Shown piece after piece: positions 1-5,168 of a DNA stretch of 20,339 nt (its first letter is position 1; each line of letters opens with the position of its first letter). A program made the position numbers and the translations under genes. Source of the stretch: a virus; IMG/VR virus record IMGVR_UViG_3300030085_001506, positions 1,453 through 21,791 of that record; one strand, given 5' to 3'. The notes beneath the pieces were generated by a model. It searched no databases. It saw only the letters and a program-made list of their open reading frames with translations, and was not told where the DNA came from.

Positions 1-2
1 GG

Positions 3-221
3 ACCTCTTCTATTGGAATCATTGGTCTTGCTCTCAATCTTCGTGCTTACGATTTTGTATCACAGGAAATTCGTGCAGCGGAAGATCCAGAGTTTGAAAC
101 GTTCTATACGAAAAACATCCTCTTGAATGAAGGTCTTCGTGCATGGTTAGCACCAGTCGATCAACCGCATGAGAACTTTGTATTCCCTGAGGAAGTTCTT
201 CCAAGAGGAAACGCACTGTGA
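3..221 (+). CDS. psbD: Photosystem II D2 protein, C-terminal part (5' end outside window)
   Basis: This is the last 72 codons of a photosystem II D2 reaction-centre protein. The frame is open from the left edge and stops with TGA at 219-221. The translation ends in the D2 signature [19 protein letters not shown], and further upstream it has the typical D2 stretch [16 protein letters not shown]2 pairs with D1 in the thylakoid photosystem II core and binds the cofactors of charge separation. Cyanophages commonly carry psbD and psbA, and in the family this is understood to keep photosynthetic electron flow going while host synthesis is shut down. The C-terminus shows no internal stop or frameshift. 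The next gene starts on a GTG that overlaps the stop (GTGA), so the two are probably co-translated. Only the C-terminal part is visible, so intactness of the whole gene cannot be judged. Confidence 0.96.
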   Translation, partial: TSSIGIIGLALNLRAYDFVSQEIRAAEDPEFETFYTKNILLNEGLRAWLAPVDQPHENFVFPEEVLPRGNAL

Positions 222-430
222 ATCACTACCTTGTCTTTGTATATGGGGTGTGTTTTGCTCTCATTGGAGGTGCTGCTTTTGCGATGATGTGGTCTAATAT
301 TCAATCCATTAATGTGGAAATGAATAAACCAAAACCACGTCATCCAGAGGCCCCTGCCCCCGGTGATGAGGTCATGTATGTTGATCTTACAAAAGAAAGA
401 CTAGAAGACCTTTACAACAAAGAAAAATAA
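218..430 (+). CDS. Small single-pass membrane protein, function unknown
   Basis: A 70-aa protein starting at GTG, which overlaps the psbD stop by 4 bases. Residues about 3-25 form one hydrophobic segment ([20 protein letters not shown]). This is followed by a polar, proline-rich region (residues 37-48, with [10 protein letters not shown]) and a charged C-terminal tail. The most likely topology is one membrane anchor with a short soluble tail. It is the last gene before the terminator at 442-466 and is translationally coupled to psbD, so it is expressed with the photosynthesis gene. A role in the thylakoid or cell membrane is only inferred from that. I recognise no named family. Confidence 0.7.
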   Translation: MNHYLVFVYGVCFALIGGAAFAMMWSNIQSINVEMNKPKPRHPEAPAPGDEVMYVDLTKERLEDLYNKEK

Positions 431-440
431 GTGATATAAT
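411..440 (+). promoter_or_regulatory. Candidate sigma70-like promoter for talC
   Basis: TTTACA at 411-416 and a perfect TATAAT at 435-440, with an 18-base spacer, lie inside and just after the end of the preceding gene. The predicted transcription start near 447 falls inside the left arm of the terminator hairpin at 442-461. A transcript started here would therefore lack most of that arm. The box sequences are seen directly; activity is inferred. Confidence 0.5.
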
Positions 441-441
441 T

Positions 442-466
442 AGAGGAGTATGCACTCCTCTTTTTT
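442..466 (+). terminator. Rho-independent terminator between the psbD unit and talC
   Basis: An 8-bp perfect stem (AGAGGAGT at 442-449 with ACTCCTCT at 454-461), loop ATGC and six T residues (461-466). It closes the psbD transcription unit. The talC ATG at 468 comes one base after the T-run, and a TATAAT box ends one base before the stem. Transcripts coming from psbD would fold the hairpin, while transcripts begun at the adjacent promoter would not. Confidence 0.8.
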
Positions 467-467
467 A

Positions 468-1112
468 ATGAAAATTTTTCTGGATACGGCAGACACGGAT
501 ATTATTTCCAAATACTTCAGTACAGGACTTGTAGATGGTGTAACAACCAACCCTACGCTGATTATGAAAAGTGGAAAGAATCCAGAAGATGTCTATCAAA
601 CAATCAAAGATATTGGTGTCAGAGACATCAGTATGGAGGTCGTCGGATCTGACCTGGAAATGTATGATGAAGGTTTGAGACTTTACCAAAAGTTTGGTGA
701 TGTTGCCACCATCAAAGTTCCTTGCACACGCGAAGGTCTGATCGTCTGTAAGCGACTCTCCGAACAAGGTATCAAAGTTAATGTCACATTAATCTTCAGT
801 GCCGCTCAGGCAGTCCTCGCAGCAAAGGCCGGGGCAACATACGTTTCTCCCTTTGTAGGACGCTTAGACGACCAGTCAGTGGCAGGCCTGGAGGTTGTCA
901 GAAGTATCTCCGAACTGTATCGTATTCATGGTATTAGAACACAAGTTCTTTCTGCATCTATTCGTAGTGTGCAACGTGCTGTGAGGTCATGGTATAATGG
1001 TGCTGAGATCTGCACAATGCCACCTAAAGTATTGGATCAGATGTATGATCACATTCTTACAGACAAAGGTCTGGAAATTTTTGACAACGATTGGAAACAG
1101 GTACAACAATGA
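468..1112 (+). CDS. talC: Transaldolase, small TalC/fructose-6-phosphate-aldolase type
   Basis: A 214-aa protein of the short TalC family. It transfers a three-carbon dihydroxyacetone unit between sugar phosphates in the pentose phosphate pathway, through a Schiff base on a lysine. Visible features are the N-terminal MKIFLDTADT, the substrate loop GLVDGVTTNPTL (residues 20-31), the Schiff-base lysine in ATIKVPCT (about K83), NVTLIFS and the TYVSPFVGRLDD motif. Length and motifs match the full family. I chose ATG 468 because family members begin MKIFLDTA. An in-frame ATG at 450 sits in the terminator loop and would add six unconserved residues. There is no Shine-Dalgarno sequence at normal spacing from 468. 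The stop overlaps the glutaredoxin start (ATGA). Cyanophage talC is thought to direct carbon through the pentose phosphate pathway to make NADPH and ribose for phage DNA. Confidence 0.95.
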   Translation: MKIFLDTADTDIISKYFSTGLVDGVTTNPTLIMKSGKNPEDVYQTIKDIGVRDISMEVVGSDLEMYDEGLRLYQKFGDVATIKVPCTREGLIVCKRLSEQGIKVNVTLIFSAAQAVLAAKAGATYVSPFVGRLDDQSVAGLEVVRSISELYRIHGIRTQVLSASIRSVQRAVRSWYNGAEICTMPPKVLDQMYDHILTDKGLEIFDNDWKQVQQ

Positions 1113-1345
1113 CATTTATAGTATATTCTAAGGATGGATGTCCCTATTGCTCTAAGGTAGAGCAGGTGTTACAGTTAGCAGAACTCAAGCATGTCATATA
1201 TAAACTTAATCGGGACTATACTCGCGAGGAGTTTTATGATAAGTTTGGTCAGGGATCAACCTTTCCAAGAGTTGTCAAAGACGATGAACTCATTGGTGGT
1301 TGTACCGAAACTGTAAAATATTTGCGGGAGCAGAAATTAGTCTAA
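1109..1345 (+). CDS. Glutaredoxin
   Basis: A 78-aa classical dithiol glutaredoxin. It has the active site CPYC at residues 11-14, the cis-proline motif TFPRV at about 52-56 and the glutathione-binding GGCTE at about 63-67. It would reduce disulfides using glutathione in the cytoplasm. A likely phage use is re-reduction of ribonucleotide reductase, although that enzyme is not in this window. The start was placed at ATG 1109, which overlaps the talC stop as ATGA; an upstream in-frame start at 1091 would lie inside talC. It ends TAATG with the next gene. A degenerate relative lies at 4222-4458. Confidence 0.92.
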   Translation: MTFIVYSKDGCPYCSKVEQVLQLAELKHVIYKLNRDYTREEFYDKFGQGSTFPRVVKDDELIGGCTETVKYLREQKLV

Positions 1346-1704
1346 TGGAACAAAACCTCATCGACATATACGATCTTGTTGAACATGCAATTGACAATGC
1401 CTTTGGGGGACAAATGAATTTAAAGTTTTACGATTATCTTAAAGATAGTAAAACTAAAAAACATGAGATAGATCAATTCATCTCAAGCCCTACCACAAAT
1501 GAAATCGGTAGTCTTATTTTAGATCTTGATGAATATATTAAAGGTGGGTCTGATGATGAACACAAACAACTGCGTGAAGGTTACGGCCATATTCCTAAAC
1601 CTCAAGCAAGAAAAATTAGAAACTACTTAGAAAGTTTCATAAATGATGCAGAAAGGTATAGTTATGACCGAAGGCCTGGACGAAGAAAAAAGCAATCTAA
1701 ATAA
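1345..1704 (+). CDS. Conserved-looking cyanophage protein, function unknown
   Basis: A 119-aa soluble protein starting at the ATG that overlaps the glutaredoxin stop (TAATG). It is acidic in the first two thirds (DLDEYIKGGSDDEH) and very basic at the C-terminus (RRPGRRKKQSK). The basic tail could contact nucleic acid, but this is only inference. No membrane segment or known motif was seen. An upstream in-frame start at 1300 would run through the glutaredoxin gene and was not used. The tight overlaps place it in the talC-glutaredoxin operon. Confidence 0.75.
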   Translation: MEQNLIDIYDLVEHAIDNAFGGQMNLKFYDYLKDSKTKKHEIDQFISSPTTNEIGSLILDLDEYIKGGSDDEHKQLREGYGHIPKPQARKIRNYLESFINDAERYSYDRRPGRRKKQSK

Positions 1705-1870
1705 TCAGGAAACCCACATCAATCGTGGGGTTGAATTATTACTACGTAATAGGAGGAGGAAACCAGAACCACCAAAAACTTTTCAGGTAAAGTTTGGCAA
1801 GATGGTCTCTCTCTTTCGTCGAGAGATTGTATTTCACTTAAACTTCTATCTGGATATTAGAAAGAAATAA
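1664..1870 (+). CDS. Small basic protein, function unknown
   Basis: A 68-aa protein. ATG 1664 is preferred because GAAAGG at 1651-1656 gives a suitable ribosome site; an in-frame start at 1643 lacks one. It overlaps the preceding gene by 41 bases in another frame. The N-terminus is acidic (MTEGLDEEK). The middle is strongly basic (LLLRNRRRKPEPPK), and the C-terminal part alternates hydrophobic and basic residues (FRREIVFHLNFYLDIRKK). It could be an amphipathic or membrane-surface helix. I do not recognise a family. Confidence 0.6.
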   Translation: MTEGLDEEKSNLNNQETHINRGVELLLRNRRRKPEPPKTFQVKFGKMVSLFRREIVFHLNFYLDIRKK

Positions 1871-1888
1871 TCTCTGGAGGCACAGAAG

Positions 1889-2110
1889 ATGTTAGCAGTA
1901 ACCTTGACCATAGGAACATTAGTTTCAATTATGTTCTTTTTTGTAGGAGGTGTGGTAGGATGGTTAGCAAAGGATCATGTATACCAAACTCAACCCGTTT
2001 ACATGCATCCAGAGATGTTTGATGAAAACGGAAATGTATTACCTGATGAAATTTTAGCAGTACGATTTGAAAACGATTATGAGCCCGACGAAGACAGCGA
2101 AGACGACTAA
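1889..2110 (+). CDS. Small single-pass membrane protein with acidic tail
   Basis: A 73-aa protein with a good ribosome site (GGAGG at 1876-1880). Residues about 2-26 form one hydrophobic helix (VTLTIGTLVSIMFFFVGGVV), followed by GWLAKDH. The rest is soluble and ends in a run of acidic residues (YEPDEDSEDD). The layout suggests an N-terminal membrane anchor with a cytoplasmic acidic tail. It overlaps the next gene by 32 bases. Its function is unknown. Confidence 0.72.
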   Translation: MLAVTLTIGTLVSIMFFFVGGVVGWLAKDHVYQTQPVYMHPEMFDENGNVLPDEILAVRFENDYEPDEDSEDD

Positions 2111-2639
2111 GAAAGAAGTCCTTCCACCAAACCCATTTGTATTTGAGATTTTGGAACTTGCAAGTAAGCAAAGGTCCAAAGCAAAAAAAGTTGAGGTTCT
2201 TCAGGAGTATGAACATCACTCTCTTAAGGCAATCTTTATTTGGAACTTTGATGATACCGTTATCTCAATGGTTCCTGAGGGTGAAGTTCCTTACGGAGAC
2301 ATTGAAGATCAATCGGTTTACAGTGGAAGTTTGTCTGAAAACCTAGAGAAAGAAATGAAAGGTGGTGAATCTGCTACCGGGCAAGATCTAGATGGTAGAG
2401 GTAAAACTTCCCTTCGTAGAGAATGGGCAAACCTTTACCACTATGTAAAAGGTGGTAATGACTCACTGAACAAAACTCGCAGAGAGATGATGTTTATTAA
2501 TCTCTTGCGAGGACTTCATCCGAAAGAGGCACAAGTTGTCTGTCTCGTTAAAGATAAAGTTTTGCAAACTAAATATAAGATAACTAAAGATATTGTTGAA
2601 ACAGCATACCCAGATATCCAGTGGGGAGGTCGCGGATGA
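2079..2639 (+). CDS. Phage protein of unknown function, possibly DUF6433-like
   Basis: A 186-aa soluble protein. ATG 2079 was chosen over an in-frame TTG at 2067. It begins with a Lys/Thr-rich leader (PTKTAKTTKKEVLPPNPF), continues with a helix-rich segment (FEILELASKQRSKAKKVEVL), and has an INLLRGLHPKEAQVVCLVKD stretch near the C-terminus that looks strongly conserved in type. The arrangement recalls a family of T4-like cyanophage proteins that I tentatively associate with DUF6433; a profile search would settle it. It overlaps its upstream neighbour by 32 bases and the next gene by 4 (ATGA). No catalytic motif is evident. Confidence 0.7.
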   Translation: MSPTKTAKTTKKEVLPPNPFVFEILELASKQRSKAKKVEVLQEYEHHSLKAIFIWNFDDTVISMVPEGEVPYGDIEDQSVYSGSLSENLEKEMKGGESATGQDLDGRGKTSLRREWANLYHYVKGGNDSLNKTRREMMFINLLRGLHPKEAQVVCLVKDKVLQTKYKITKDIVETAYPDIQWGGRG

Positions 2640-2974
2640 CAGTAGCAGTAGAACAGGAAAAGGAAATGGCCGAGTTTGGATCAGATGTTAATGAAGTAAA
2701 TCCATCTGATTATAGTTGCCAGATTCTCCTTGAGAAAACTACTCTCGAAGCAGCAAACGATACATCTTTCCCAAACGATGCCAGATTAGTCTGGTATGTA
2801 GTTGATGGTAAAGAGTATATCGATCTTACAAGATGCAGTAAGGTTGTTAAATTATTTGATATGTACTATGACAAGTATGGTAAAGGTGCTGTCCAAAAAA
2901 TAGATTTTGGATACGGCACGATGAACCCAAAACTGTGGGGGCAGAAACCAAAGAAAGAAAAGAAAAGAAAATGA
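2636..2974 (+). CDS. Protein of unknown function with basic C-terminus
   Basis: A 112-aa protein starting at an ATGA overlap with the gene before it, downstream of a clear purine-rich ribosome site (GGGGAGG). The N-terminal third is acidic. The middle contains DARLVWYVVDGKEYIDLTR, which reads like a small beta-rich domain. The C-terminus is strongly basic (KLWGQKPKKEKKRK). The spacing indicates operonic expression from the talC side. The family is not recognised. Confidence 0.72.
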   Translation: MTVAVEQEKEMAEFGSDVNEVNPSDYSCQILLEKTTLEAANDTSFPNDARLVWYVVDGKEYIDLTRCSKVVKLFDMYYDKYGKGAVQKIDFGYGTMNPKLWGQKPKKEKKRK

Positions 2975-3249
2975 ACGACGAAGATCTTAGGTCTCAAATT
3001 AACTCTCTGATCCGAGATGAAATTCAAGAAGACATCAACGACTATGTTGATGCTGTGGAAGAAACAAAAAAAGCAGGTCTTGGATTTTTTTCTAATGATG
3101 ACTCAGATAAATTAAAAGTTAAAATCTCTCAAAAAGAGATTGATAAAATTATCAAGGAATATAAAAAGGTAAAAAAGAGTGAGCGATCCAACCTCTCTCA
3201 CATCAAAAAACTTGGACTTGTCGATAAGAATGGTAAACCATTAACTTGA
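2971..3249 (+). CDS. Charged, probably helical protein of unknown function
   Basis: A 92-aa protein starting at the ATGA overlap with the preceding stop. It is very rich in Lys, Asp, Glu and Ile, with heptad-like stretches (KISQKEIDKIIKEYKKVKKS) that suggest helix or coiled coil. It is the last gene before the promoter at 3246-3274. No catalytic motif or transmembrane segment was seen. Confidence 0.68.
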   Translation: MNDEDLRSQINSLIRDEIQEDINDYVDAVEETKKAGLGFFSNDDSDKLKVKISQKEIDKIIKEYKKVKKSERSNLSHIKKLGLVDKNGKPLT

Positions 3250-3274
3250 CACCAAAAGTAAATAGTACTATGCT
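3246..3274 (+). promoter_or_regulatory. Sigma70-like promoter
   Basis: A perfect TTGACA at 3246-3251, a 17-base spacer and TATGCT at 3269-3274. The start would be near 3281, leaving a leader of about 16 bases without a Shine-Dalgarno sequence before ATG 3297. It lies in one of the few real intergenic gaps and probably drives the small-gene cluster to 4458 early in infection. Confidence 0.6.
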
Positions 3275-3296
3275 TTAACCATGTATCATTAATATC

Positions 3297-3491
3297 ATGT
3301 ATAAACCATACTCACCAGAGTGGACTCGCAGAAGGTATCTAAAAGAATCACTAGATCTATACTTTGACAACTATGTTGAGGCTGATGTGATTTATACAGA
3401 TCTTATGGATATTATTCATGAACGATCTGAAGATGCCTACGCAGAATTTCAAAAAGCAACAGATTTAGAATCTAAACTCCGAAAGAAGTAA
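3297..3491 (+). CDS. Small protein of unknown function
   Basis: A 64-aa protein beginning MYKPYSPEWTRRRYLKESL. This start looks like that of a small cyanophage-conserved family, although I know no function. It is mostly helical in composition and rich in Tyr, Asp and Glu (YFDNYVEADVIYTDLMDII). There is no membrane segment. It is first in the cluster behind the promoter at 3246 and has a short leader without a ribosome site. The next gene starts one base after its stop. Confidence 0.72.
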   Translation: MYKPYSPEWTRRRYLKESLDLYFDNYVEADVIYTDLMDIIHERSEDAYAEFQKATDLESKLRKK

Positions 3492-3492
3492 C

Positions 3493-3807
3493 ATGCTCTC
3501 TACTCAATACCGACTTAGACTAGAGTCAATTTGTAGATGTATTGCCAATAAAGAACAAGTTCCTCTAGAGGATATGATTTGGGCAGAAAAACTTGCTAAG
3601 GCACATACTCTGGCAAGAGATTGGTTGCAGAAAGCAAGACGCCAGGCCTCTCAGGATATCCAGGAAGGTAGTATGGATGATTTTATGAATAGGATGGGAA
3701 TAGGAGACCCCGACCCATCCAATCACAAGACGGGGTTTGATGGCGCAGATGAAATTGTAGACTGGTTCCAAAGAGATAAACCTGATGATTGGAGACAACG
3801 CGATTGA
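3493..3807 (+). CDS. Protein of unknown function
   Basis: A 104-aa soluble protein. The N-terminal half is helical and mixed in charge (EDMIWAEKLAKAHTLARDWL) and contains two cysteines. The C-terminal half is acidic and Gly/Asp-rich (GIGDPDPSNHKTGFDGADE) and ends WFQRDKPDDWRQRD. It follows its neighbour by one base and overlaps the next start as TTGA. The family is not known to me. Confidence 0.7.
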   Translation: MLSTQYRLRLESICRCIANKEQVPLEDMIWAEKLAKAHTLARDWLQKARRQASQDIQEGSMDDFMNRMGIGDPDPSNHKTGFDGADEIVDWFQRDKPDDWRQRD

Positions 3808-4100
3808 AGCAACTTTTTCTTGTTGATATTGGGGATGGTAGATGCGTCATGCATGATGGATACATTCAACTCGGTATCTTTTCTCATTCTGCTGAAAAAC
3901 ATATTGAGTTGAGTAATGCTATCTGTGGTGATGATCCAATTGATTGGCAAGTGACATATTGGATGCCTGATCCATTCTGTATCAGGTATAAGAGAAATAA
4001 CTTCCAGAAGACTATGAAGGCGAATGAAGGTTCACCCAAGACTGATAATTCAGTAGGTTATCCTAATCAAGCAGAAACTAGATTAAATAGAACAGTATGA
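3804..4100 (+). CDS. Protein of unknown function with probable TTG start
   Basis: A 98-aa protein. The best start is TTG 3804, which overlaps the previous stop as TTGA and has GGAG at 3791-3794 at suitable spacing. A TTG at 3789 is the other option. No in-frame ATG precedes the ordered part. The N-terminal half alternates hydrophobic and polar residues (QLFLVDIGDGRCVMHDGYIQ), suggesting beta strands. The C-terminus from about residue 70 is polar and probably disordered (NEGSPKTDNSVGYPNQAE). The stop overlaps the next ATG (ATGA). Its function is unknown. Confidence 0.65.
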   Translation: MKQLFLVDIGDGRCVMHDGYIQLGIFSHSAEKHIELSNAICGDDPIDWQVTYWMPDPFCIRYKRNNFQKTMKANEGSPKTDNSVGYPNQAETRLNRTV

Positions 4101-4222
4101 CTGAAAAGATTACTCCTGAGACATACGAAAAGATGAATAAAGAGTTTGAGGAAGAAGGTATGGCTTTCCGAATCATTGTTCCTACACAAAAAGAAATCGA
4201 TAAATGGAGAAATAAAGAATAA
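4097..4222 (+). CDS. Very small protein of unknown function (41 aa)
   Basis: A 41-codon gene linked at both ends: ATGA with the gene before it and TAATG with the glutaredoxin-like gene after it. It is highly charged (EKITPETYEKMNKEFEEEG) and then has AFRIIVPTQKEIDKW. The coupling at both ends, and the lack of space for another signal, argue that it is translated. Confidence 0.6.
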   Translation: MTEKITPETYEKMNKEFEEEGMAFRIIVPTQKEIDKWRNKE

Positions 4223-4458
4223 TGCAAGCATCAATTTATTCTAACGGTAACCAAGAATGTGAGAGAGCATCGTCTCTTCTGAGGGCAGTTCATCTTGACG
4301 AAGTAGTTGTGTACAAACTTGATAAGCATTTCACCGAAAAGCAATTCAGAGATGAGTTTGGTGATGAGGGAGAATACCCTATGATTTCTATTGGTATGTT
4401 TCGAGGCACACTAAAGGAAACCCTCAACCATATGAGTAAAGAAGGAATGTTTTTGTAG
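4222..4458 (+). CDS. Glutaredoxin-like protein with a degenerate active site
   Basis: A 78-aa protein that aligns end to end with the glutaredoxin at 1109-1345: IYSNGNQEC against VYSKDGCPYC, YKLDKHFTEKQFRDEFG against YKLNRDYTREEFYDKFG, and EYPMI against TFPRV. The cis-proline is retained, but the first active-site cysteine is Asn (NQEC instead of CPYC), and the GGC of the glutathione site has become FRGT. It cannot act as a normal dithiol glutaredoxin. The single cysteine could be used in a monothiol fashion, or the fold may serve as a binding domain. It starts at a TAATG overlap and is the last gene of the small-gene cluster. Confidence 0.82.
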   Translation: MQASIYSNGNQECERASSLLRAVHLDEVVVYKLDKHFTEKQFRDEFGDEGEYPMISIGMFRGTLKETLNHMSKEGMFL

Positions 4459-4476
4459 CACAAGTTACAAAACTGC

Positions 4477-4505
4477 TTGACTATATAATGTATGTGGTCT
4501 ATAAT
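4477..4505 (+). promoter_or_regulatory. Strong sigma70-like promoter upstream of the riboswitch
   Basis: TTGACT at 4477-4482, a 17-base spacer and a perfect TATAAT at 4500-4505. The predicted start at about 4512 coincides with the first bases of the riboswitch, so the RNA would begin almost directly with the aptamer. This is the best consensus promoter in the window. Confidence 0.7.
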
Positions 4506-4512
4506 TAGACCT

Positions 4513-4565
4513 GTCGTTCATCCCTTCGGGGACGCAAGTAAGTCGCGGAACGGAGCGTTCATCCC
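4513..4565 (+). ncRNA. Glutamine-II (downstream-peptide) riboswitch
   Basis: The leader between the promoter and a very small gene carries the core of the downstream-peptide (glutamine-II) motif: CGTTCATCCC at 4515-4524, GGACGCAAGTAAGTCGCGG across about 4530-4548, and GGAACG at 4547-4552. Pairing supports it. P1 is CGTTC (4515-4519) with GAACG (4548-4552), and a UUCG-capped hairpin is CCC (4522-4524) with GGG (4529-4531). The likely ribosome site GGAG (4552-4555) lies just 3' of P1 and 10 bases before ATG 4566, so control is probably translational. The class binds L-glutamine and is known from cyanobacteria and cyanophages upstream of short reading frames, which is what follows here. Recognition is from memory of the motif, not from a covariance-model search. 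Confidence 0.82.
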
Positions 4566-4727
4566 ATGTTTGATCTATTACTTTATGCTGATATCAATTG
4601 CACTGATGCTGCTGAAATAATCAGTCGTCTCGATGCTCATGATCATATGAGTAATGAAATCAAGGTAGAACTTGTTGAAACTATTCAAGAAGCAACACCT
4701 CATTGTCCATGGGACGCAAACGACTAA
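4566..4727 (+). CDS. Small riboswitch-controlled 'downstream peptide' (53 aa)
   Basis: A 53-aa protein directly behind the glutamine-II riboswitch. It begins MFDLLLYADINCTDAAEII and ends ATPHCPWDAND. It is acidic, has two cysteines (residues 12 and 47) and no membrane segment. Short proteins of this type follow the downstream-peptide motif in marine picocyanobacteria and their phages, which gave the RNA its name. In freshwater cyanobacteria a related glutamine riboswitch controls a glutamine-synthetase inactivating factor. By analogy this protein may adjust nitrogen assimilation in the infected cell, but it has no visible similarity to such a factor. The ribosome site is GGAG at 4552-4555. 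Confidence 0.78.
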   Translation: MFDLLLYADINCTDAAEIISRLDAHDHMSNEIKVELVETIQEATPHCPWDAND

Positions 4728-4769
4728 AGGAACGGGCCTAAAAATCCAACTACTTTAGGAGTACCTACA

Positions 4770-4937
4770 ATGAATACACTCAATCTGATTAAAAAGCAGA
4801 TCAAAAAAGCTGCTGCACTTCACGACGCTCAGATTTCTCACACCTCATATCGTGGTGTTGAGTATGACACACGTTGTGTAGAGAGTAAGGAAACCCACGG
4901 TACATTCTGCTATCGCGGTAAGACTTATACTAAGTGA
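4770..4937 (+). CDS. DUF4278-like small protein (55 aa)
   Basis: A 55-aa basic protein with a good ribosome site (AGGAG at 4757-4761). The C-terminal part contains two YRG motifs (SYRGVEYD at about residues 26-33 and YRGKTYTK at 48-55) typical of DUF4278, a small domain of cyanobacteria and their phages with no established function. The N-terminal 20 residues form a Lys/Ala-rich helix (LIKKQIKKAAALHDAQ). It lies 42 bases after the riboswitch-controlled gene with no promoter or terminator visible between, so both probably share the transcript. Confidence 0.75.
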   Translation: MNTLNLIKKQIKKAAALHDAQISHTSYRGVEYDTRCVESKETHGTFCYRGKTYTK

Positions 4938-4965
4938 TTGACTTACGACTATAATATGATAGAAT
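4938..4965 (+). promoter_or_regulatory. Candidate promoter for the 4989 gene and thyX
   Basis: TTGACT at 4938-4943 and TAGAAT at 4960-4965 are 16 bases apart. A TATAAT at 4950 and a TATGAT at 4955 also lie here, so the exact -10 is uncertain. The start would fall at about 4967-4972, within the left arm or loop of the terminator hairpin that follows. Confidence 0.45.
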
Positions 4966-4988
4966 GGGAGGGTAACCTCCCATTTTTT
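4963..4988 (+). terminator. Rho-independent terminator directly before a start codon
   Basis: A 9-bp perfect stem (AATGGGAGG at 4963-4971 with CCTCCCATT at 4976-4984), a GTAA loop and a six-T run (4983-4988). The next base begins ATG 4989. It would end the riboswitch/DUF4278 transcript. Its position relative to the promoter and start codon copies that of the terminator at 442-466. Confidence 0.8.
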
Positions 4989-5168
4989 ATGGATAGAGAT
5001 AAACTAAAGCTAATAGTTAGAAACTTAAAGCTTCTTGTCGATGCTCTTGAATCAGAGGTATACTCTGATGTGGATGCATACAAGGCAGAGAACTTTGATG
5101 ATCCTCCAACAAACTACATAACCGATTACGACGAAGTATTTGATGACGATGACGGATACCCTGATTAA
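4989..5168 (+). CDS. Small acidic protein of unknown function (59 aa)
   Basis: A 59-aa protein. I chose ATG 4989 because the longer frame (from TTG 4938) would run through the promoter and the terminator hairpin. The first 25 residues form an amphipathic helix (KLKLIVRNLKLLVDALESEV). The rest is very acidic (TDYDEVFDDDDGYPD), so it resembles a small nucleic-acid mimic or an adaptor, though that is only a guess. It overlaps thyX by 20 bases. No ribosome site is present at normal distance. Confidence 0.6.
   Translation: MDRDKLKLIVRNLKLLVDALESEVYSDVDAYKAENFDDPPTNYITDYDEVFDDDDGYPD

Noticed and set aside
450-467. Earlier ATG at 450 as the talC start
   Set aside because: It lies in the terminator loop and adds six residues not typical of TalC, whose N-terminus is MKIFLDTA.
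4459-4565. A tRNA or other structured RNA in the intergenic gap
   Set aside because: No cloverleaf or anticodon arm can be drawn. The conserved motif and pairing fit the glutamine-II riboswitch.
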